Shown: positions 43,396 through 52,794 of the stretch, piece by piece | Layout: each line of letters starts with the position of its first letter | Position numbering within the stretch: the first letter of the stretch is position 1 | Position numbers and translations under genes: made by a program | Notes under the pieces: model-generated | The model's database searches: none | Told to the model about the DNA's origin: nothing | The model's input: only the letters and a program-made list of their open reading frames with translations | Source: Ruegeria sp. ANG-R | Lineage (GTDB): Bacteria; Pseudomonadota; Alphaproteobacteria; Rhodobacterales; Rhodobacteraceae | Assembly: GCF_000813985.1 (NCBI RefSeq) | Contig: NZ_JWLJ01000003.1 | Location: forward strand, 124,001-188,000 | Length of the DNA stretch: 64,000 bases | Direction of reading: 5' to 3'

Positions 43396-44187
43396 TCACA
43401 TGGCCTCGGGCTGAGGCATACCCAGAATGTGATACCCGCCGTCGACGCGGATGATCTCACCCGAGGTGTAGCTTCCCGCATCTGAAGCCAGATAAACGGC
43501 GGTGCCGCCGACAGCCTCCAGCGTTGCGTTCGAACGCATCGGCGCGTTCTGGTCGCAGAACTTGTAGGTCTTGCGCGCTCCGCCAATGGCCGCTCCGGCC
43601 AGTGTTTTCATCGGGCCGGGCGAGATGGCGTTGACGCGGATGCCGTCGGGCCCCAGATCGTTTGCCAGATAACGGGTCGCTGATTCCAGAGCCGCTTTGG
43701 CCACGCCCATGACATTGTAGTTCGGTACCACCTTGTTTGAGCCCTGATAGGTCAGGGTCAGAAGCGTGCCGCCATTGTCTTTCATCAGCGGATAAGCGCG
43801 GCGTGCGACCTCAATAAACGAATAGGCCGACACATCCATGGAATGCTTGAAATTGGCGCGGGTGGTATTCAGGAAACGGCCCGTCAGCTCGTTCTTGTCC
43901 GAATAAGCGATGGCGTGGACGACAAAGTCGATTGTCGGCCAGCGCTTGCCCAACTCACCAAACGCACGATCCAGGGATTCGTCATCGGTGACATCGGCAT
44001 CGACCATGAAATCGCTGCCAAGGCTTTGGGCCAGCGGTTCCAGGCGCTTGCCAAAGGCCTCGCCCTGATAGGTGAATGCCAGTTCAGCGCCCGCTTCGTG
44101 CATGGCTTTGGCGATGCCCCACGCGATCGAGCGGTCATTTGCCACACCCATGATCAGGCCGCGTTTACCCTTGAGAATATCCGACAT
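43396..44187 (-). CDS. fabI: Enoyl-[acyl-carrier-protein] reductase (NADH)
   Basis: Last step of each fatty-acid elongation cycle. A 263-residue short-chain dehydrogenase relative: GKRGLIMGVANDRSIAWGIA at the N-terminus is the FabI nucleotide-binding loop, and YNVMGVAK contains the Tyr-x6-Lys catalytic pair; ISPGPMKTLAGAAIGG follows. ATG 44187 (MSDILKGKRG) matches family starts; a GTG at 44196 overlaps the fabB stop by 4 nt and would add three residues. It is the third gene of fabA-fabB-fabI. Confidence 0.96.
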   Translation of the reverse strand: MSDILKGKRGLIMGVANDRSIAWGIAKAMHEAGAELAFTYQGEAFGKRLEPLAQSLGSDFMVDADVTDDESLDRAFGELGKRWPTIDFVVHAIAYSDKNELTGRFLNTTRANFKHSMDVSAYSFIEVARRAYPLMKDNGGTLLTLTYQGSNKVVPNYNVMGVAKAALESATRYLANDLGPDGIRVNAISPGPMKTLAGAAIGGARKTYKFCDQNAPMRSNATLEAVGGTAVYLASDAGSYTSGEIIRVDGGYHILGMPQPEAM

Positions 44188-44192
44188 CTTGT

Positions 44193-45422
44193 TCACCCGT
44201 TATACTTCGACAGAACCATGGATCCATTGGTGCCGCCAAAGCCGAAGCTATTGGTCATCACGCTGTCCAAGCCTGCGTTTTCAACCACTTGAGTTGCAAT
44301 TTCACCGGGCAGGATGCCGTCGGCAAGTGTGTCGACATTGATCGACGGAGTAATGAAATCATGTTCCAGCATGAGCAGGCAGAAGATCGCCTCAAGCGCA
44401 CCTGCCGCGCCCTGCGCGTGACCGGTCATCGATTTGGTCGATGAAATCGGAGGTACGCTGCCTTCGCCAAAGATGCGGCGTACGGCTTCAACTTCTCCGA
44501 CGTCGCCAACCGGGGTCGAGGTGCCGTGGGCGTTGATATAGCCAACCTTGCGACCTTCGGGCACGGTCGACAGCGCCAGACGCATCGCACGCTCGCCGCC
44601 TTCGCCGGATGGGGCCACCATGTCGTGCCCGTCCGATGTCGCGGCATACCCGGTGACTTCGGCATAAATCTTGGCACCACGGGCCAAGGCATGTTCGAGG
44701 TCTTCCAGTACCACGATGCCACCACCGCCCGAGATCACGAACCCGTCGCGGTTCTGGTCGAATGCGCGCGAGGCTTTATCGGGTGTGTCGTTGTACTTGG
44801 ACGACATCGCACCCATCGCGTCGAACAGGCAAGACAGGGTCCAGTCCAGCTCTTCTCCGCCGCCCGCGAACATCACATCTTGCTTGCCCAGCATGATCTG
44901 TTCGGCTGCGTTGCCGATGCAGTGCAGCGAGGTCGAGCAGGCCGAGGTGATCGAATAGTTGATGCCCTTGATCTTGAACGCGGTCGCCAGGTTCGCCGAG
45001 ATCGTTGAGCACATGCATTTTGGCACCGCAAACGGACCGATCCGCTTTGTCGCGCCGGTTTTCAGCACAGTTTGGTGCGCGGTCAGCATCGCGCTGGTCG
45101 AAGGTCCGCCCGAACCGGCGACCAGACCGGTGCGCGGATTGACAACCTGATCTTCGGTCAGGCCCGCATCAGTAATGGCCTGGCTCATGGCGATATGTGC
45201 ATAAGCTGCACCCGGTCCCATGAAACGCAGTGTACGCTTGTCCACGTGCTCGGCCACATCGATTTTCAGCGATCCGGCGATCTGGCTGCGAAAGCCATGT
45301 TCGACCATCTGTTCGTTGGCCTCAATGCCGGATTTTCCTGCTTTGAGAGAGGCGAGCACCTCTTCGGCGTTGTTCCCGATCGAGGACACAACCCCCAGAC
45401 CGGTGACGACTACTCGACGCAT
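44193..45422 (-). CDS. fabB: Beta-ketoacyl-ACP synthase I
   Basis: A condensing enzyme that elongates cis-3-decenoyl-ACP and so commits carbon to unsaturated fatty acids. 409 residues: N-terminal [15 protein letters not shown], catalytic Cys in [13 protein letters not shown] near residue 163, and the two catalytic histidines in [12 protein letters not shown] and [15 protein letters not shown]. The C-terminus [14 protein letters not shown] is intact. It lies 30 nt downstream of fabA and its stop abuts fabI. The pairing with fabA identifies it as FabB rather than FabF. Confidence 0.95.
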   Translation of the reverse strand: MRRVVVTGLGVVSSIGNNAEEVLASLKAGKSGIEANEQMVEHGFRSQIAGSLKIDVAEHVDKRTLRFMGPGAAYAHIAMSQAITDAGLTEDQVVNPRTGLVAGSGGPSTSAMLTAHQTVLKTGATKRIGPFAVPKCMCSTISANLATAFKIKGINYSITSACSTSLHCIGNAAEQIMLGKQDVMFAGGGEELDWTLSCLFDAMGAMSSKYNDTPDKASRAFDQNRDGFVISGGGGIVVLEDLEHALARGAKIYAEVTGYAATSDGHDMVAPSGEGGERAMRLALSTVPEGRKVGYINAHGTSTPVGDVGEVEAVRRIFGEGSVPPISSTKSMTGHAQGAAGALEAIFCLLMLEHDFITPSINVDTLADGILPGEIATQVVENAGLDSVMTNSFGFGGTNGSMVLSKYNG

Positions 45423-45452
45423 GTGCGTACTCCTTGTTGCGGCCGGTCAGGC

Positions 45453-45962
45453 TCAGGCGTCTGACAGAACGACCTTCATATCCTTGACGTCGTATATCAA
45501 CTCGCCATCGGCTTCGACGATGCCATCTGCCACACCCATTGTCAGGCGGCGGGTCTGGATCGCCTTTTTGAAGTCAATCTTGTAGGTCAGCATCTTCCGG
45601 TCCGGGCGTACCATTCCGGTCAGCTTGACCTCGCCAACGCCAACCGCCATGCCGCGCCCCTGCCAGCCGCGCCAGCCCAGGTTGAACCCGGTCAGTTGCC
45701 ACAATCCATCCAGTCCCAGACAGCCGGGCATGATCGGATTTCCGGGGAAATGGCAGTCAAAGAACCAAAGGTCAGGCGTGATATCAAACTCAGCAAGCAC
45801 GTGACCTTTGCCGTGGGCACCGCCATCGCCCGAGATCTCGGTGATGCGGTCCATCATCAGCATCGGCGGAGCGGGCAACTGCGCGTTACCGGGGCCGAAT
45901 AGCTCGCCACGGGCGCATTTCAGCAGATCGTCCTTGTCAAAGCTGCTCGGGAATTGGGCCAT
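45453..45962 (-). CDS. fabA: 3-hydroxydecanoyl-ACP dehydratase/isomerase
   Basis: Dehydrates 3-hydroxydecanoyl-ACP and isomerises the trans-2 product to cis-3-decenoyl-ACP, the branch point to unsaturated fatty acids. A 169-residue hot-dog protein; the active-site segment [19 protein letters not shown] carries His71 and Asp85. ATG 45962 is supported by AGGAG upstream and a length like E. coli FabA (about 170). It heads the fabA-fabB-fabI operon and is divergent from irr, so the 46050-46149 gap holds both promoters. Confidence 0.96.
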   Translation of the reverse strand: MAQFPSSFDKDDLLKCARGELFGPGNAQLPAPPMLMMDRITEISGDGGAHGKGHVLAEFDITPDLWFFDCHFPGNPIMPGCLGLDGLWQLTGFNLGWRGWQGRGMAVGVGEVKLTGMVRPDRKMLTYKIDFKKAIQTRRLTMGVADGIVEADGELIYDVKDMKVVLSDA

Positions 45963-46078
45963 TCTGCCGCCTCTCCTGCCTGGGTCCGTTTGTTGCATCT
46001 GGCCTCGTCTATCACCCGTTTGCAAGGTCCTGCAAGACCGACGCGCCATATCATGTTGTGATGGCGATACTAATTGCG

Positions 46079-46091
46079 AATGAATTTCATT
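46079..46091. promoter_or_regulatory. Palindrome in the fabA-irr divergent promoter region
   Basis: AATGAA (46079-46084) and TTCATT (46086-46091) form an exact inverted repeat around one T, within an A/T-rich stretch (46070-46100) of a GC-rich genome. It lies 59 nt before irr and 117 nt before fabA. The size and composition suit a Fur/Irr-type operator, for instance for Irr autoregulation. Binding has not been shown, and it does not clearly match the published ICE consensus. Confidence 0.4.
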
Positions 46092-46149
46092 TGAAATTGC
46101 AGGTCAGGCGCACTTATATTAAAGGCAGCAAAACACAGGTATCGGATTC

Positions 46150-46566
46150 ATGACACCTCAGAGCCGTAACATCGCTACAAATTGGTTGGTTGACGCAGGT
46201 TTGCGCCCCACGCGCCAAAGGGTTGCTTTGGCCGAATTGCTCGTGGGCGATGGGTTGCATCGTCATGTTACAGCTGAAAGTCTGTTTGAATCCGCCAAAT
46301 CCAACGGCGACGCGGTTTCTCTGGCGACTGTCTACAACACCCTGCGCGCGTTTTGCGAGGCCGGGGTGCTGCAAGAGATCACGGTGGACGGGTCCAAAAG
46401 CTATTTCGACACCAATACGCATGACCACCCGCATTTCTTTTGGGAAGATGAAAGCCGACTGAGTGACGCGCCTTCTGAACAGTTGGTGATTAAGCAATTG
46501 CCGGAAGCGCCTGAAGGCGTCGAGATTGCATCGGTCGATGTGGTGATCCGCCTGCGTAAGAAGTAA
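46150..46566 (+). CDS. irr: Iron response regulator Irr (Fur family)
   Basis: A 138-residue Fur-superfamily regulator. The winged helix includes LRPTRQRVALAELLVG and VSLATVYNTLRAFCEAGVL; the alphaproteobacterial Irr mark is the His-rich NTHDHPHFFWEDESRLSDAP instead of the Cys-rich zinc sites of Fur. Irr represses or activates iron genes according to heme and iron status. It is divergent from fabA, an arrangement I recall as common in Rhodobacterales. It ends 1 nt before a convergent LysR gene. Confidence 0.94.
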   Translation: MTPQSRNIATNWLVDAGLRPTRQRVALAELLVGDGLHRHVTAESLFESAKSNGDAVSLATVYNTLRAFCEAGVLQEITVDGSKSYFDTNTHDHPHFFWEDESRLSDAPSEQLVIKQLPEAPEGVEIASVDVVIRLRKK

Positions 46567-46567
46567 T

Positions 46568-47464
46568 CTACTTCTTCTTTAGCCCCTCAATAAGTACGCG
46601 TTCAGCCGTCGCGATGAGCGAGTCAGTCGGCCCGGTCCCATGACGCGCCAGCACGACCGATTCAGTCGCTTCAGGATCGGCTATGGGCAGATTGAGAAGG
46701 TCTACCAGATCATAGCTGTTCCCGCTCGCAGGGCTGGCGTAACTTATCCCCGCACCCTCACCGTGGGCGGCCAGGCTGCGTTGAATTTCCAGCGATTCCG
46801 CCCGGTGTGAGACTGTCGGGTTCAAACCTTTGCGCCTGAATAGCCCAAGCACATGCTGCGCCGACAACCCCTCTTTGGAAAGAATCAACGGATACTTTGC
46901 GAGGTCCGAAAGGGTCACCTGCCGGCACCCGGCCAGAGGATGATCAATGGAGAGCAGCGCGCGTGGAGTGCTGTCGAACAGCTTTGCGCACGAGAAACCA
47001 GCATCCATTCCCATATCGTAAGTCAGCGCGAAATCAAATCTGCCATCGATAAGACCGGAAATCAGTCCTTCGAACGTCTCAACCCCGTGTGTCAGAACAA
47101 CATCGGGTAGGGCTTGTCTCAGGTGGTGAAGCGACTGCGCCAGAAGAAATGGTGCCAGATCAATGAAGCAACCCGGTCGCAGCCGACTCTCGCCCATCAG
47201 CGGTTGCTTGGAATCCTCAAGAAGTGCTGCTCGGTTTAAAAGGGCCTCTGCCTTTTCGATGAACCTGCGGCCTTGGGGGGTCAGCGCCATTGGGGCGCCC
47301 CGTCTTCGGGAAAAAAGCGGATATCCCAAATGCGATTCGACCCGGGTCAGCGCGTTGGACAGAGCCGGTTGCGAAACATTCAGGCGCTGCGACGCTGCGG
47401 ACAGGCTGCCATGGCGGCCGATGGCGCAAACATATTCGTACTGGCGCAGTGTAATATATAACAT
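46568..47464 (-). CDS. LysR-family transcriptional regulator
   Basis: A 298-residue LysR protein. The helix-turn-helix spans LRQYEYVCAIGRHGSLSAAS and LNVSQPALSNALTRVE; LFSRRRGAPMALTPQGRRF closes the DNA-binding domain, and the rest is a periplasmic-binding-like effector domain. ATG 47464 matches LysR N-termini; the frame extends 17 codons further without similarity. It is divergent, with an 85-nt gap, from the PhyH-like dioxygenase gene, its likely target. Effector unknown. Confidence 0.9.
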   Translation of the reverse strand: MLYITLRQYEYVCAIGRHGSLSAASQRLNVSQPALSNALTRVESHLGYPLFSRRRGAPMALTPQGRRFIEKAEALLNRAALLEDSKQPLMGESRLRPGCFIDLAPFLLAQSLHHLRQALPDVVLTHGVETFEGLISGLIDGRFDFALTYDMGMDAGFSCAKLFDSTPRALLSIDHPLAGCRQVTLSDLAKYPLILSKEGLSAQHVLGLFRRKGLNPTVSHRAESLEIQRSLAAHGEGAGISYASPASGNSYDLVDLLNLPIADPEATESVVLARHGTGPTDSLIATAERVLIEGLKKK

Positions 47465-47549
47465 GAAGTTAATACCTAGATCGAAAGATATGATTTGAAC
47501 AGAGGCCCCATTCATGTGCAGATCGGTGGAGCAATCCGAGGAGACCGAA

Positions 47550-48347
47550 ATGACTCACCCCCTTGTTACGCAGGCGATGATCGACGACTATCAGACAGAC
47601 GGCGTTGTGCTGGTCAAAGGCCTGTTCGCCGACCATGTCGATGCCCTGCGGGCCGGAGTTGCCGCGAACATGGCAGAGCCCGGCCCTTATGCGTCAGAGA
47701 ACAAGAAAGAAGGCGAGACTGGCCGCTTCTTCGATGATTACTGCAACTGGTCGCGCATCCCGCAGTTTCGCGAGGTGATCGAGGCGTCGCCTGCCGCCGA
47801 AGTCGCCGCAGACCTGATGCAATCGCAATCCGTGCAGATGTTCCACGACCATGTACTGGTGAAAGAGCCCGGAACCTCGATGGCCACGCCCTGGCATCAG
47901 GATGGCCCGTATTACTTTGTCGATGGTCAGCAGAATATCAGCTTCTGGTCGCCGCTTGATTCGGTGAAGCAGGCCACTCTGCGTTGCGTTGCCGGTTCGC
48001 ACCGCTGGGACAAAGAAGTGCTGCCCACGCGCTGGGTTTCGGAAGAGGGGTTCTTTCCCGACGAAGGGCAGTACATGCCGATTCCCGACCCGGACGCCGA
48101 AGGGATGAAGGTGGTCGAGTTTGAGATGGAGCCCGGAGACGCCGTGGCCTTCAACTATCGCACGCTGCACGGAGCCCGAGGCAATACGTCCGATAGCCGC
48201 CGCCGGGCGTTCTCGCTGCGCCTGGTTGGTGACGATGCGCGTTACGTGGAACGTCCGGGCCGGACCTCTCCTCCGTTTCCCGGACATGATATGGTGCCGG
48301 GCCAACGGCTGCGCGAAGACTGGTTTCCGGTCCTGTTGCAGCGCTAG
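47550..48347 (+). CDS. Phytanoyl-CoA dioxygenase (PhyH) family Fe(II)/2-oxoglutarate oxygenase
   Basis: A 265-residue 2-oxoglutarate-dependent oxygenase. Metal ligands are the His-x-Asp of TPWHQDGPYYFVDG near residue 117 and the distal His of YRTLHGARGNTSD near residue 215; an Arg for 2-oxoglutarate follows shortly after. The family hydroxylates varied small molecules, including ectoine, phytanoyl-CoA and others. ATG 47550 has GAGGAG about 8 nt upstream. It is divergent from a LysR regulator and convergent with a glycosyltransferase-like gene 3 nt away. The substrate is unknown. Confidence 0.88.
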   Translation: MTHPLVTQAMIDDYQTDGVVLVKGLFADHVDALRAGVAANMAEPGPYASENKKEGETGRFFDDYCNWSRIPQFREVIEASPAAEVAADLMQSQSVQMFHDHVLVKEPGTSMATPWHQDGPYYFVDGQQNISFWSPLDSVKQATLRCVAGSHRWDKEVLPTRWVSEEGFFPDEGQYMPIPDPDAEGMKVVEFEMEPGDAVAFNYRTLHGARGNTSDSRRRAFSLRLVGDDARYVERPGRTSPPFPGHDMVPGQRLREDWFPVLLQR

Positions 48348-48350
48348 GGC

Positions 48351-49214
48351 CTAGAACCATTGGCCCGATTCGATCAGGCCCAGGTCCAGCAACTGGCGCG
48401 AATCCCATTCGAATGGAACCGAGTGGCTCCAGCAGAAGTCAGAGATATCGAACGTCGACCCGGCGTTCGTCTTCAGCGCTTTGGCCGCCCGGAAGGAACA
48501 AATCGCGGCGGTCAGGTTGTTGTGCCACGGGCAGGCATAGGTGTTGTACTCTGCTTCGCTGAACGTGTGATCCGGAAGCAGATTCAGATCGGGTTTTGCC
48601 TTGAACAGCGAAATCCGGTCGATACGGCGCCGCTCGTATGGGATGTGATCCTCAAATCGCCAGCGTAGGCCGCCGGACATTTCCAGCTGACGCTCTAACG
48701 GCTTGCCGGACGCGTCATGGCGGGTGTGGGCGTAGTATCCGGTCTTGTCCAGCATGGCGTGATCGGGGGCCACCCCGTTGGGAAAAGCCGTCAGATCGTT
48801 CGCATACAGGTCGATCACGTGGGTCAGCATCGACTTGCGGCGTTCTTCTGAATGGAAGGCGAGCAGTTCTCCGACCGTGCGGGTCTCGCAGAACGGATAG
48901 AACAGGTATTCGGCGTTGTAGCAGTAGTAGACCCAACTGCCCTGAGCGGCCTGAATGATCCGGTTGATGGCGTCAAAAACGACGGTTCTGGGCGCGCAGG
49001 TCATCGAGACGCGATGAATCCGTTCACCCAAAGCGCCGTCCAATGTGAATTCCTGCGGCAGAAACGCAATCACCGATTTGAACCCCAGCTTCAGGTGGTG
49101 GCGCAGCGTGCCTTCTAATTCGACATCATCCTCTGCGAAGATCAGTGCGATGGGCCCCGTGCTCAGGACCGCTCGCCCGGTTTTCAGAAGGTGATCGAGG
49201 GATTCGTACTGCAT
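48351..49214 (-). CDS. Glycosyltransferase family 2-like protein
   Basis: A 287-residue protein. The segment [26 protein letters not shown] resembles the start of the Glyco_tranf_2_4 group (split here as [14 protein letters not shown] and [11 protein letters not shown]), where an acidic pair contacts the nucleotide sugar. The middle and C-terminus are rich in aromatic and basic residues ([46 protein letters not shown]). No signal peptide or helix is seen. ATG 49214 is the best start; the ribosome site is weak. The function is not established. Confidence 0.6.
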   Translation of the reverse strand: MQYESLDHLLKTGRAVLSTGPIALIFAEDDVELEGTLRHHLKLGFKSVIAFLPQEFTLDGALGERIHRVSMTCAPRTVVFDAINRIIQAAQGSWVYYCYNAEYLFYPFCETRTVGELLAFHSEERRKSMLTHVIDLYANDLTAFPNGVAPDHAMLDKTGYYAHTRHDASGKPLERQLEMSGGLRWRFEDHIPYERRRIDRISLFKAKPDLNLLPDHTFSEAEYNTYACPWHNNLTAAICSFRAAKALKTNAGSTFDISDFCWSHSVPFEWDSRQLLDLGLIESGQWF

Positions 49215-49334
49215 CGTTGGCTTCGTTTCCGCCTTGCTGGAAATTCCCGCCAAATTCGGGTAATTGCGCCAGCATTGCAAGCGGCGTTCGATACGTATAG
49301 ACGACGCCGACCCAGCGACTGCAAAGGCCGACCC

Positions 49335-50654
49335 ATGTCAGAACCGAAAAAGCTGTTTATCAAGACCTATGGCTGTCAGATGAACGTCTATGACAGTGAA
49401 CGCATGGCCGAAGCGCTGGGCGGGCAGGGGTATGTCGAGACCAAATCACCCGATGATGCGGATATGATCCTGCTCAATACTTGCCACATCCGTGAAAAGG
49501 CGGCCGAGAAAGTCTATTCCGAACTGGGCCGCTTCAAGGGGTTGAAAGCAGACAAACCCGATCTGAAGATTGGTGTCGCCGGCTGCGTAGCTCAGGCCGA
49601 AGGCGAAGAGATCATGCGCCGCCAGCCTCTGGTCGATCTGGTCGTTGGCCCGCAAAGCTATCACCGCCTGCCCGAGATGGAGGCGAAGACGCGTACTGGC
49701 GAAAAGGCGCTGGATACCGATTTCCCCGAAGAAGATAAGTTCGAGAAGCTCAAGAACCGCCCCAAGGCCAAGCGCGGGCCGACGGCATTCCTGACCGTGC
49801 AGGAGGGTTGTGACAAGTTCTGCGCTTTCTGTGTAGTTCCCTATACCCGTGGGGCTGAGGTCAGCCGCCCAGCTGGTCGTATTATTCGTGAAGCACAGGA
49901 TCTGGTCGAACGCGGTGTGCGCGAGATCACGCTGCTAGGGCAGAACGTCAATGCCTATCACGGGGCCGGACCGAACGGGGACATGACTCTTGCCGGACTG
50001 ATCTGGGAATTGAACAAGGTCGACGGGCTGGAGCGCATCCGCTTTACCACATCGCACCCCAACGACATGGACGATGCGCTGATCGAAGCGCATGGCACCT
50101 GCGAAAAGCTGATGCCTTATCTACATCTGCCGGTGCAGTCGGGGTCGGACAAAATCCTGAAACGGATGAACCGCAGCCATACCGCAGACAGCTATCTGCG
50201 TCTGATCGAGCGTATCCGCGAAGCGCGGCCCGATATTCTGATGTCCGGTGATTTCATCGTGGGCTTCCCGGAAGAGACTGAAGAAGATTTCCAGGCCACG
50301 CTGGATTTGGTGGAAGAGGTCAAATACGGCTACGCCTACTCGTTCAAATACTCCACGCGCCCCGGCACCCCTGCGGCAGAACGGCCACAGGTCGATGCTG
50401 ACGTCGCCGATGAGCGTCTGCAAAGACTGCAGGCCATGATCACACGCCATCAGCGCGAGATTCAGGACTCGATGGTTGGCCAGACTGTCAACGTCCTGTT
50501 TGAAAAGCCAGGACGACAAGCAGGCCAGATGGTTGGAAAATCCGAGTATCTTCACGCAGTTCACGTCTCGGACCCGGGTTTGGCGAGCGGAGATTTACGT
50601 AAGGTAAGGGTTGTCACATCCGGCGCGAACTCGCTGGGTGGTGAACTGGTCTGA
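49335..50654 (+). CDS. miaB: tRNA-2-methylthio-N6-dimethylallyladenosine synthase
   Basis: A radical-SAM methylthiotransferase that adds the 2-methylthio group to i6A37 of tRNAs reading UNN codons. 439 residues: the N-terminal cluster domain has cysteines in [29 protein letters not shown] and [13 protein letters not shown]; the radical-SAM CxxxCxxC is [19 protein letters not shown] near residue 155; and a TRAM domain ends the protein. ATG 49335 gives the standard [17 protein letters not shown] start. It opens the plus-strand housekeeping block (phoH, ybeY, corC, lnt). Confidence 0.97.
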   Translation: MSEPKKLFIKTYGCQMNVYDSERMAEALGGQGYVETKSPDDADMILLNTCHIREKAAEKVYSELGRFKGLKADKPDLKIGVAGCVAQAEGEEIMRRQPLVDLVVGPQSYHRLPEMEAKTRTGEKALDTDFPEEDKFEKLKNRPKAKRGPTAFLTVQEGCDKFCAFCVVPYTRGAEVSRPAGRIIREAQDLVERGVREITLLGQNVNAYHGAGPNGDMTLAGLIWELNKVDGLERIRFTTSHPNDMDDALIEAHGTCEKLMPYLHLPVQSGSDKILKRMNRSHTADSYLRLIERIREARPDILMSGDFIVGFPEETEEDFQATLDLVEEVKYGYAYSFKYSTRPGTPAAERPQVDADVADERLQRLQAMITRHQREIQDSMVGQTVNVLFEKPGRQAGQMVGKSEYLHAVHVSDPGLASGDLRKVRVVTSGANSLGGELV

Positions 50655-50666
50655 CACGCCGTGCTC

Positions 50667-50682
50667 GGCCCGCCAGGGGGCC
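50667..50682 (+). terminator. GC hairpin after miaB
   Basis: GGCCC (50667-50671) and GGGCC (50678-50682) pair across a 6-nt loop. A competing fold pairs CAGGG with CCCTG at 50674-50685. It lies just after the miaB stop and is followed by an AT-rich stretch but no clear T-run, so it is a weak termination or attenuation candidate. Confidence 0.3.
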
Positions 50683-50819
50683 CTGCCGTGTAATTTAACC
50701 CTTGATTTATTGCTTGGAACTATGTTCGGAGGAAGGCCAGAATTTTCCGGGCGGATTCTTGGGTGTCGTCGTATGCGCTGACCCAAACTGATAGCCTACC
50801 TTGGCGGAGGGTACGAGTA

Positions 50820-51584
50820 GTGAGCTGGATGCGTTTTCCAAGACTGGAACTTTCCCGTATTTTGACGGCGACTGCCGTATTCATGTCCTGCGCTGCCCCG
50901 ACATTGGCGGGGGATGTGATCGGTGACATCACCGAACCCGATGTGATTTCATCAGGGCGTCTCGCGCGGGATGTCAGCGCGTTTTATCTTGGGATAAGCG
51001 CCGGGCACGCCTCGGGCGGCTCCGACGAATTCGGCCTGCGCGTCGATGGTGGCCAGGTTTCTGGCGCAGGTGATGTCAAACCCAGCGGCAACTTTGCTGG
51101 GTTTCGTGGTGGGTGGCGCGGCACCCTGCCAGCCAGGGGGGGGCGTAATTATGTGTACGGCCTTGAACTCGGATATGATTTTGGCACGCTCGACGACAGC
51201 ACAACGAACCAGATTGGAGGTGAGCAGGTCAGTGGCAGATCCGCGATTTCCGATGTATTGTCCATTCGGCTTCGGAATGGGCTGACCAATCGCAGTGGCA
51301 GCGTCCTCTATTTCGTTACTGTTGGGTATGTCCGCGGTGATATCACCACATCGACCTCGGTTACGGATGTCAGTGGCACAAGCCGGTTCGAGAGTGAGGA
51401 CCGCCGGGGCGGGTTCTCGGCCAGCCTGGGCGCTGAACACCAATTGAACGACAATTGGTCGATCACAGGTGAGATTGAGTACCTGCAATTCGAATCAAAG
51501 ACCGTTGAATTGGGCCCAACCTTCTCGACCAAATCGACGCCAAGCTATCGCGGGCTGCGGATTGGGCTGAACTATACGTTCTGA
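50820..51584 (+). CDS. Predicted outer-membrane beta-barrel protein
   Basis: A 254-residue secreted protein. A signal peptide of about 30 residues ends near APTLAG; the mature part alternates polar and hydrophobic residues as in 8-strand barrels: AFYLGISAGHASGG, GNFAGFRGGWRG, NYVYGLELGYDFG, LYFVTVGYVRGD, GFSASLGAEHQLN and a final strand ending in LNYTF, the terminal Phe signature for BAM insertion. GTG 50820 is favoured by GGAGG 9 nt upstream; ATG 50829 is an alternative. It resembles Omp25/surface-antigen-type porin-like barrels. It sits between miaB and phoH but probably has its own promoter. Confidence 0.75.
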   Translation: MSWMRFPRLELSRILTATAVFMSCAAPTLAGDVIGDITEPDVISSGRLARDVSAFYLGISAGHASGGSDEFGLRVDGGQVSGAGDVKPSGNFAGFRGGWRGTLPARGGRNYVYGLELGYDFGTLDDSTTNQIGGEQVSGRSAISDVLSIRLRNGLTNRSGSVLYFVTVGYVRGDITTSTSVTDVSGTSRFESEDRRGGFSASLGAEHQLNDNWSITGEIEYLQFESKTVELGPTFSTKSTPSYRGLRIGLNYTF

Positions 51585-51731
51585 TACGGGTGCCAGGCGT
51601 GATTTTCAGACAGCGGTTGCCGCGTTAATCGGCGCATTTGTCATGTGCTGTGCAAAAAATGAATCTGCTGCTTGCGTCCACCTCCGGAGTTTGTCTACGC
51701 TCAAGGTGAAACGCCAAGACAGGAGAACGGA

Positions 51732-52754
51732 TTGGCCATCGGTGCCCTGACCCCACCGCAAGATGACATGCCCCAGCGTGAGGCGCTTGTTGAATTCCCT
51801 GACAACAGATTATTGATCGATTTATGCGGTGAATATGACCGCAACCTGACCGATATCGAACAGAAGCTCTCGGTGCAGATCGTTCGACGCGGCAATCAGC
51901 TTGTCGTGCTGGGTGACGAGGATTCGCAAAAGCAGGCGATCGAGGTTCTACAGGCCCTCTACACACGGCTCGAAGGCGGGCGTGATGTGGAAGCCGCAGA
52001 TGTCGACCGCGAGTTGCGCATGGGCAATTCCGAAGCCGGAACTGGTACGCGCGATGGTGACCAGCTTGAGATGTTCAAGGGGGGCACGGTCGAGATCAAA
52101 ACCCGCAAAAAACTGGTCGAGCCGCGCACGGATGCGCAAAAGGCTTATGTACAGTCGCTGTTCAACAACGAACTGGCCTTCGGTATCGGCCCGGCAGGGA
52201 CTGGTAAGACCTATCTGGCCGTCGCAGTGGGTGTTTCGATGTTCATCGGCGGGCACGTCGACCGCATCATTCTCAGCCGCCCGGCGGTCGAGGCCGGGGA
52301 AAAGCTGGGCTATCTGCCAGGTGACATGAAGGACAAAGTCGACCCCTACATGCAGCCGCTCTATGATGCGCTGAATGACTTCCTGCCTGGCAAACAGTTG
52401 GCCAAACTGATCGAGGAAAAGCGGATCGAGATTGCTCCGCTCGCCTTCATGCGCGGACGCACTCTGGCGAATGCCTTTGTGGTTCTGGACGAGGCGCAGA
52501 ATGCCACGACCATGCAGATGAAGATGTTCCTGACGCGTCTGGGCGAGGGCAGCCGGATGGTCATCACCGGCGACAGGTCGCAGGTCGATCTGCCGCGCGG
52601 TGTGCAGTCAGGACTGGCGGACGCCGAACGGTTGCTGAAAACGATTCCGAATATCAGCTTCAATTACTTCACCTCGAAGGATGTCGTGCGCCACCCGCTT
52701 GTCGCCGCCATCATCGAAGCGTATGAGGCCGACGCGGGCCGCGAGACCGGATAA
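51732..52754 (+). CDS. ybeZ: PhoH family ATPase (YbeZ)
   Basis: A 340-residue PhoH-like ATPase. An N-terminal KH-like region (about residues 25-95) precedes the P-loop AFGIGPAGTGKTYLA near residue 160; VVLDEAQNATTMQMKMFLTR is the Walker B and sensor region, and VITGDRSQVDLP the motif III. YbeZ works with the RNase YbeY in RNA metabolism and ribosome maturation. The start is a TTG at 51732 with AGGAG 6 nt upstream; the first in-frame ATG would cut the conserved N-terminus. It lies directly upstream of ybeY. Confidence 0.93.
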   Translation: MAIGALTPPQDDMPQREALVEFPDNRLLIDLCGEYDRNLTDIEQKLSVQIVRRGNQLVVLGDEDSQKQAIEVLQALYTRLEGGRDVEAADVDRELRMGNSEAGTGTRDGDQLEMFKGGTVEIKTRKKLVEPRTDAQKAYVQSLFNNELAFGIGPAGTGKTYLAVAVGVSMFIGGHVDRIILSRPAVEAGEKLGYLPGDMKDKVDPYMQPLYDALNDFLPGKQLAKLIEEKRIEIAPLAFMRGRTLANAFVVLDEAQNATTMQMKMFLTRLGEGSRMVITGDRSQVDLPRGVQSGLADAERLLKTIPNISFNYFTSKDVVRHPLVAAIIEAYEADAGRETG

Positions 52755-52794
52755 CGTCCAGGGGCTTGATTGTATCAGGGCCGGAACCACAGGT

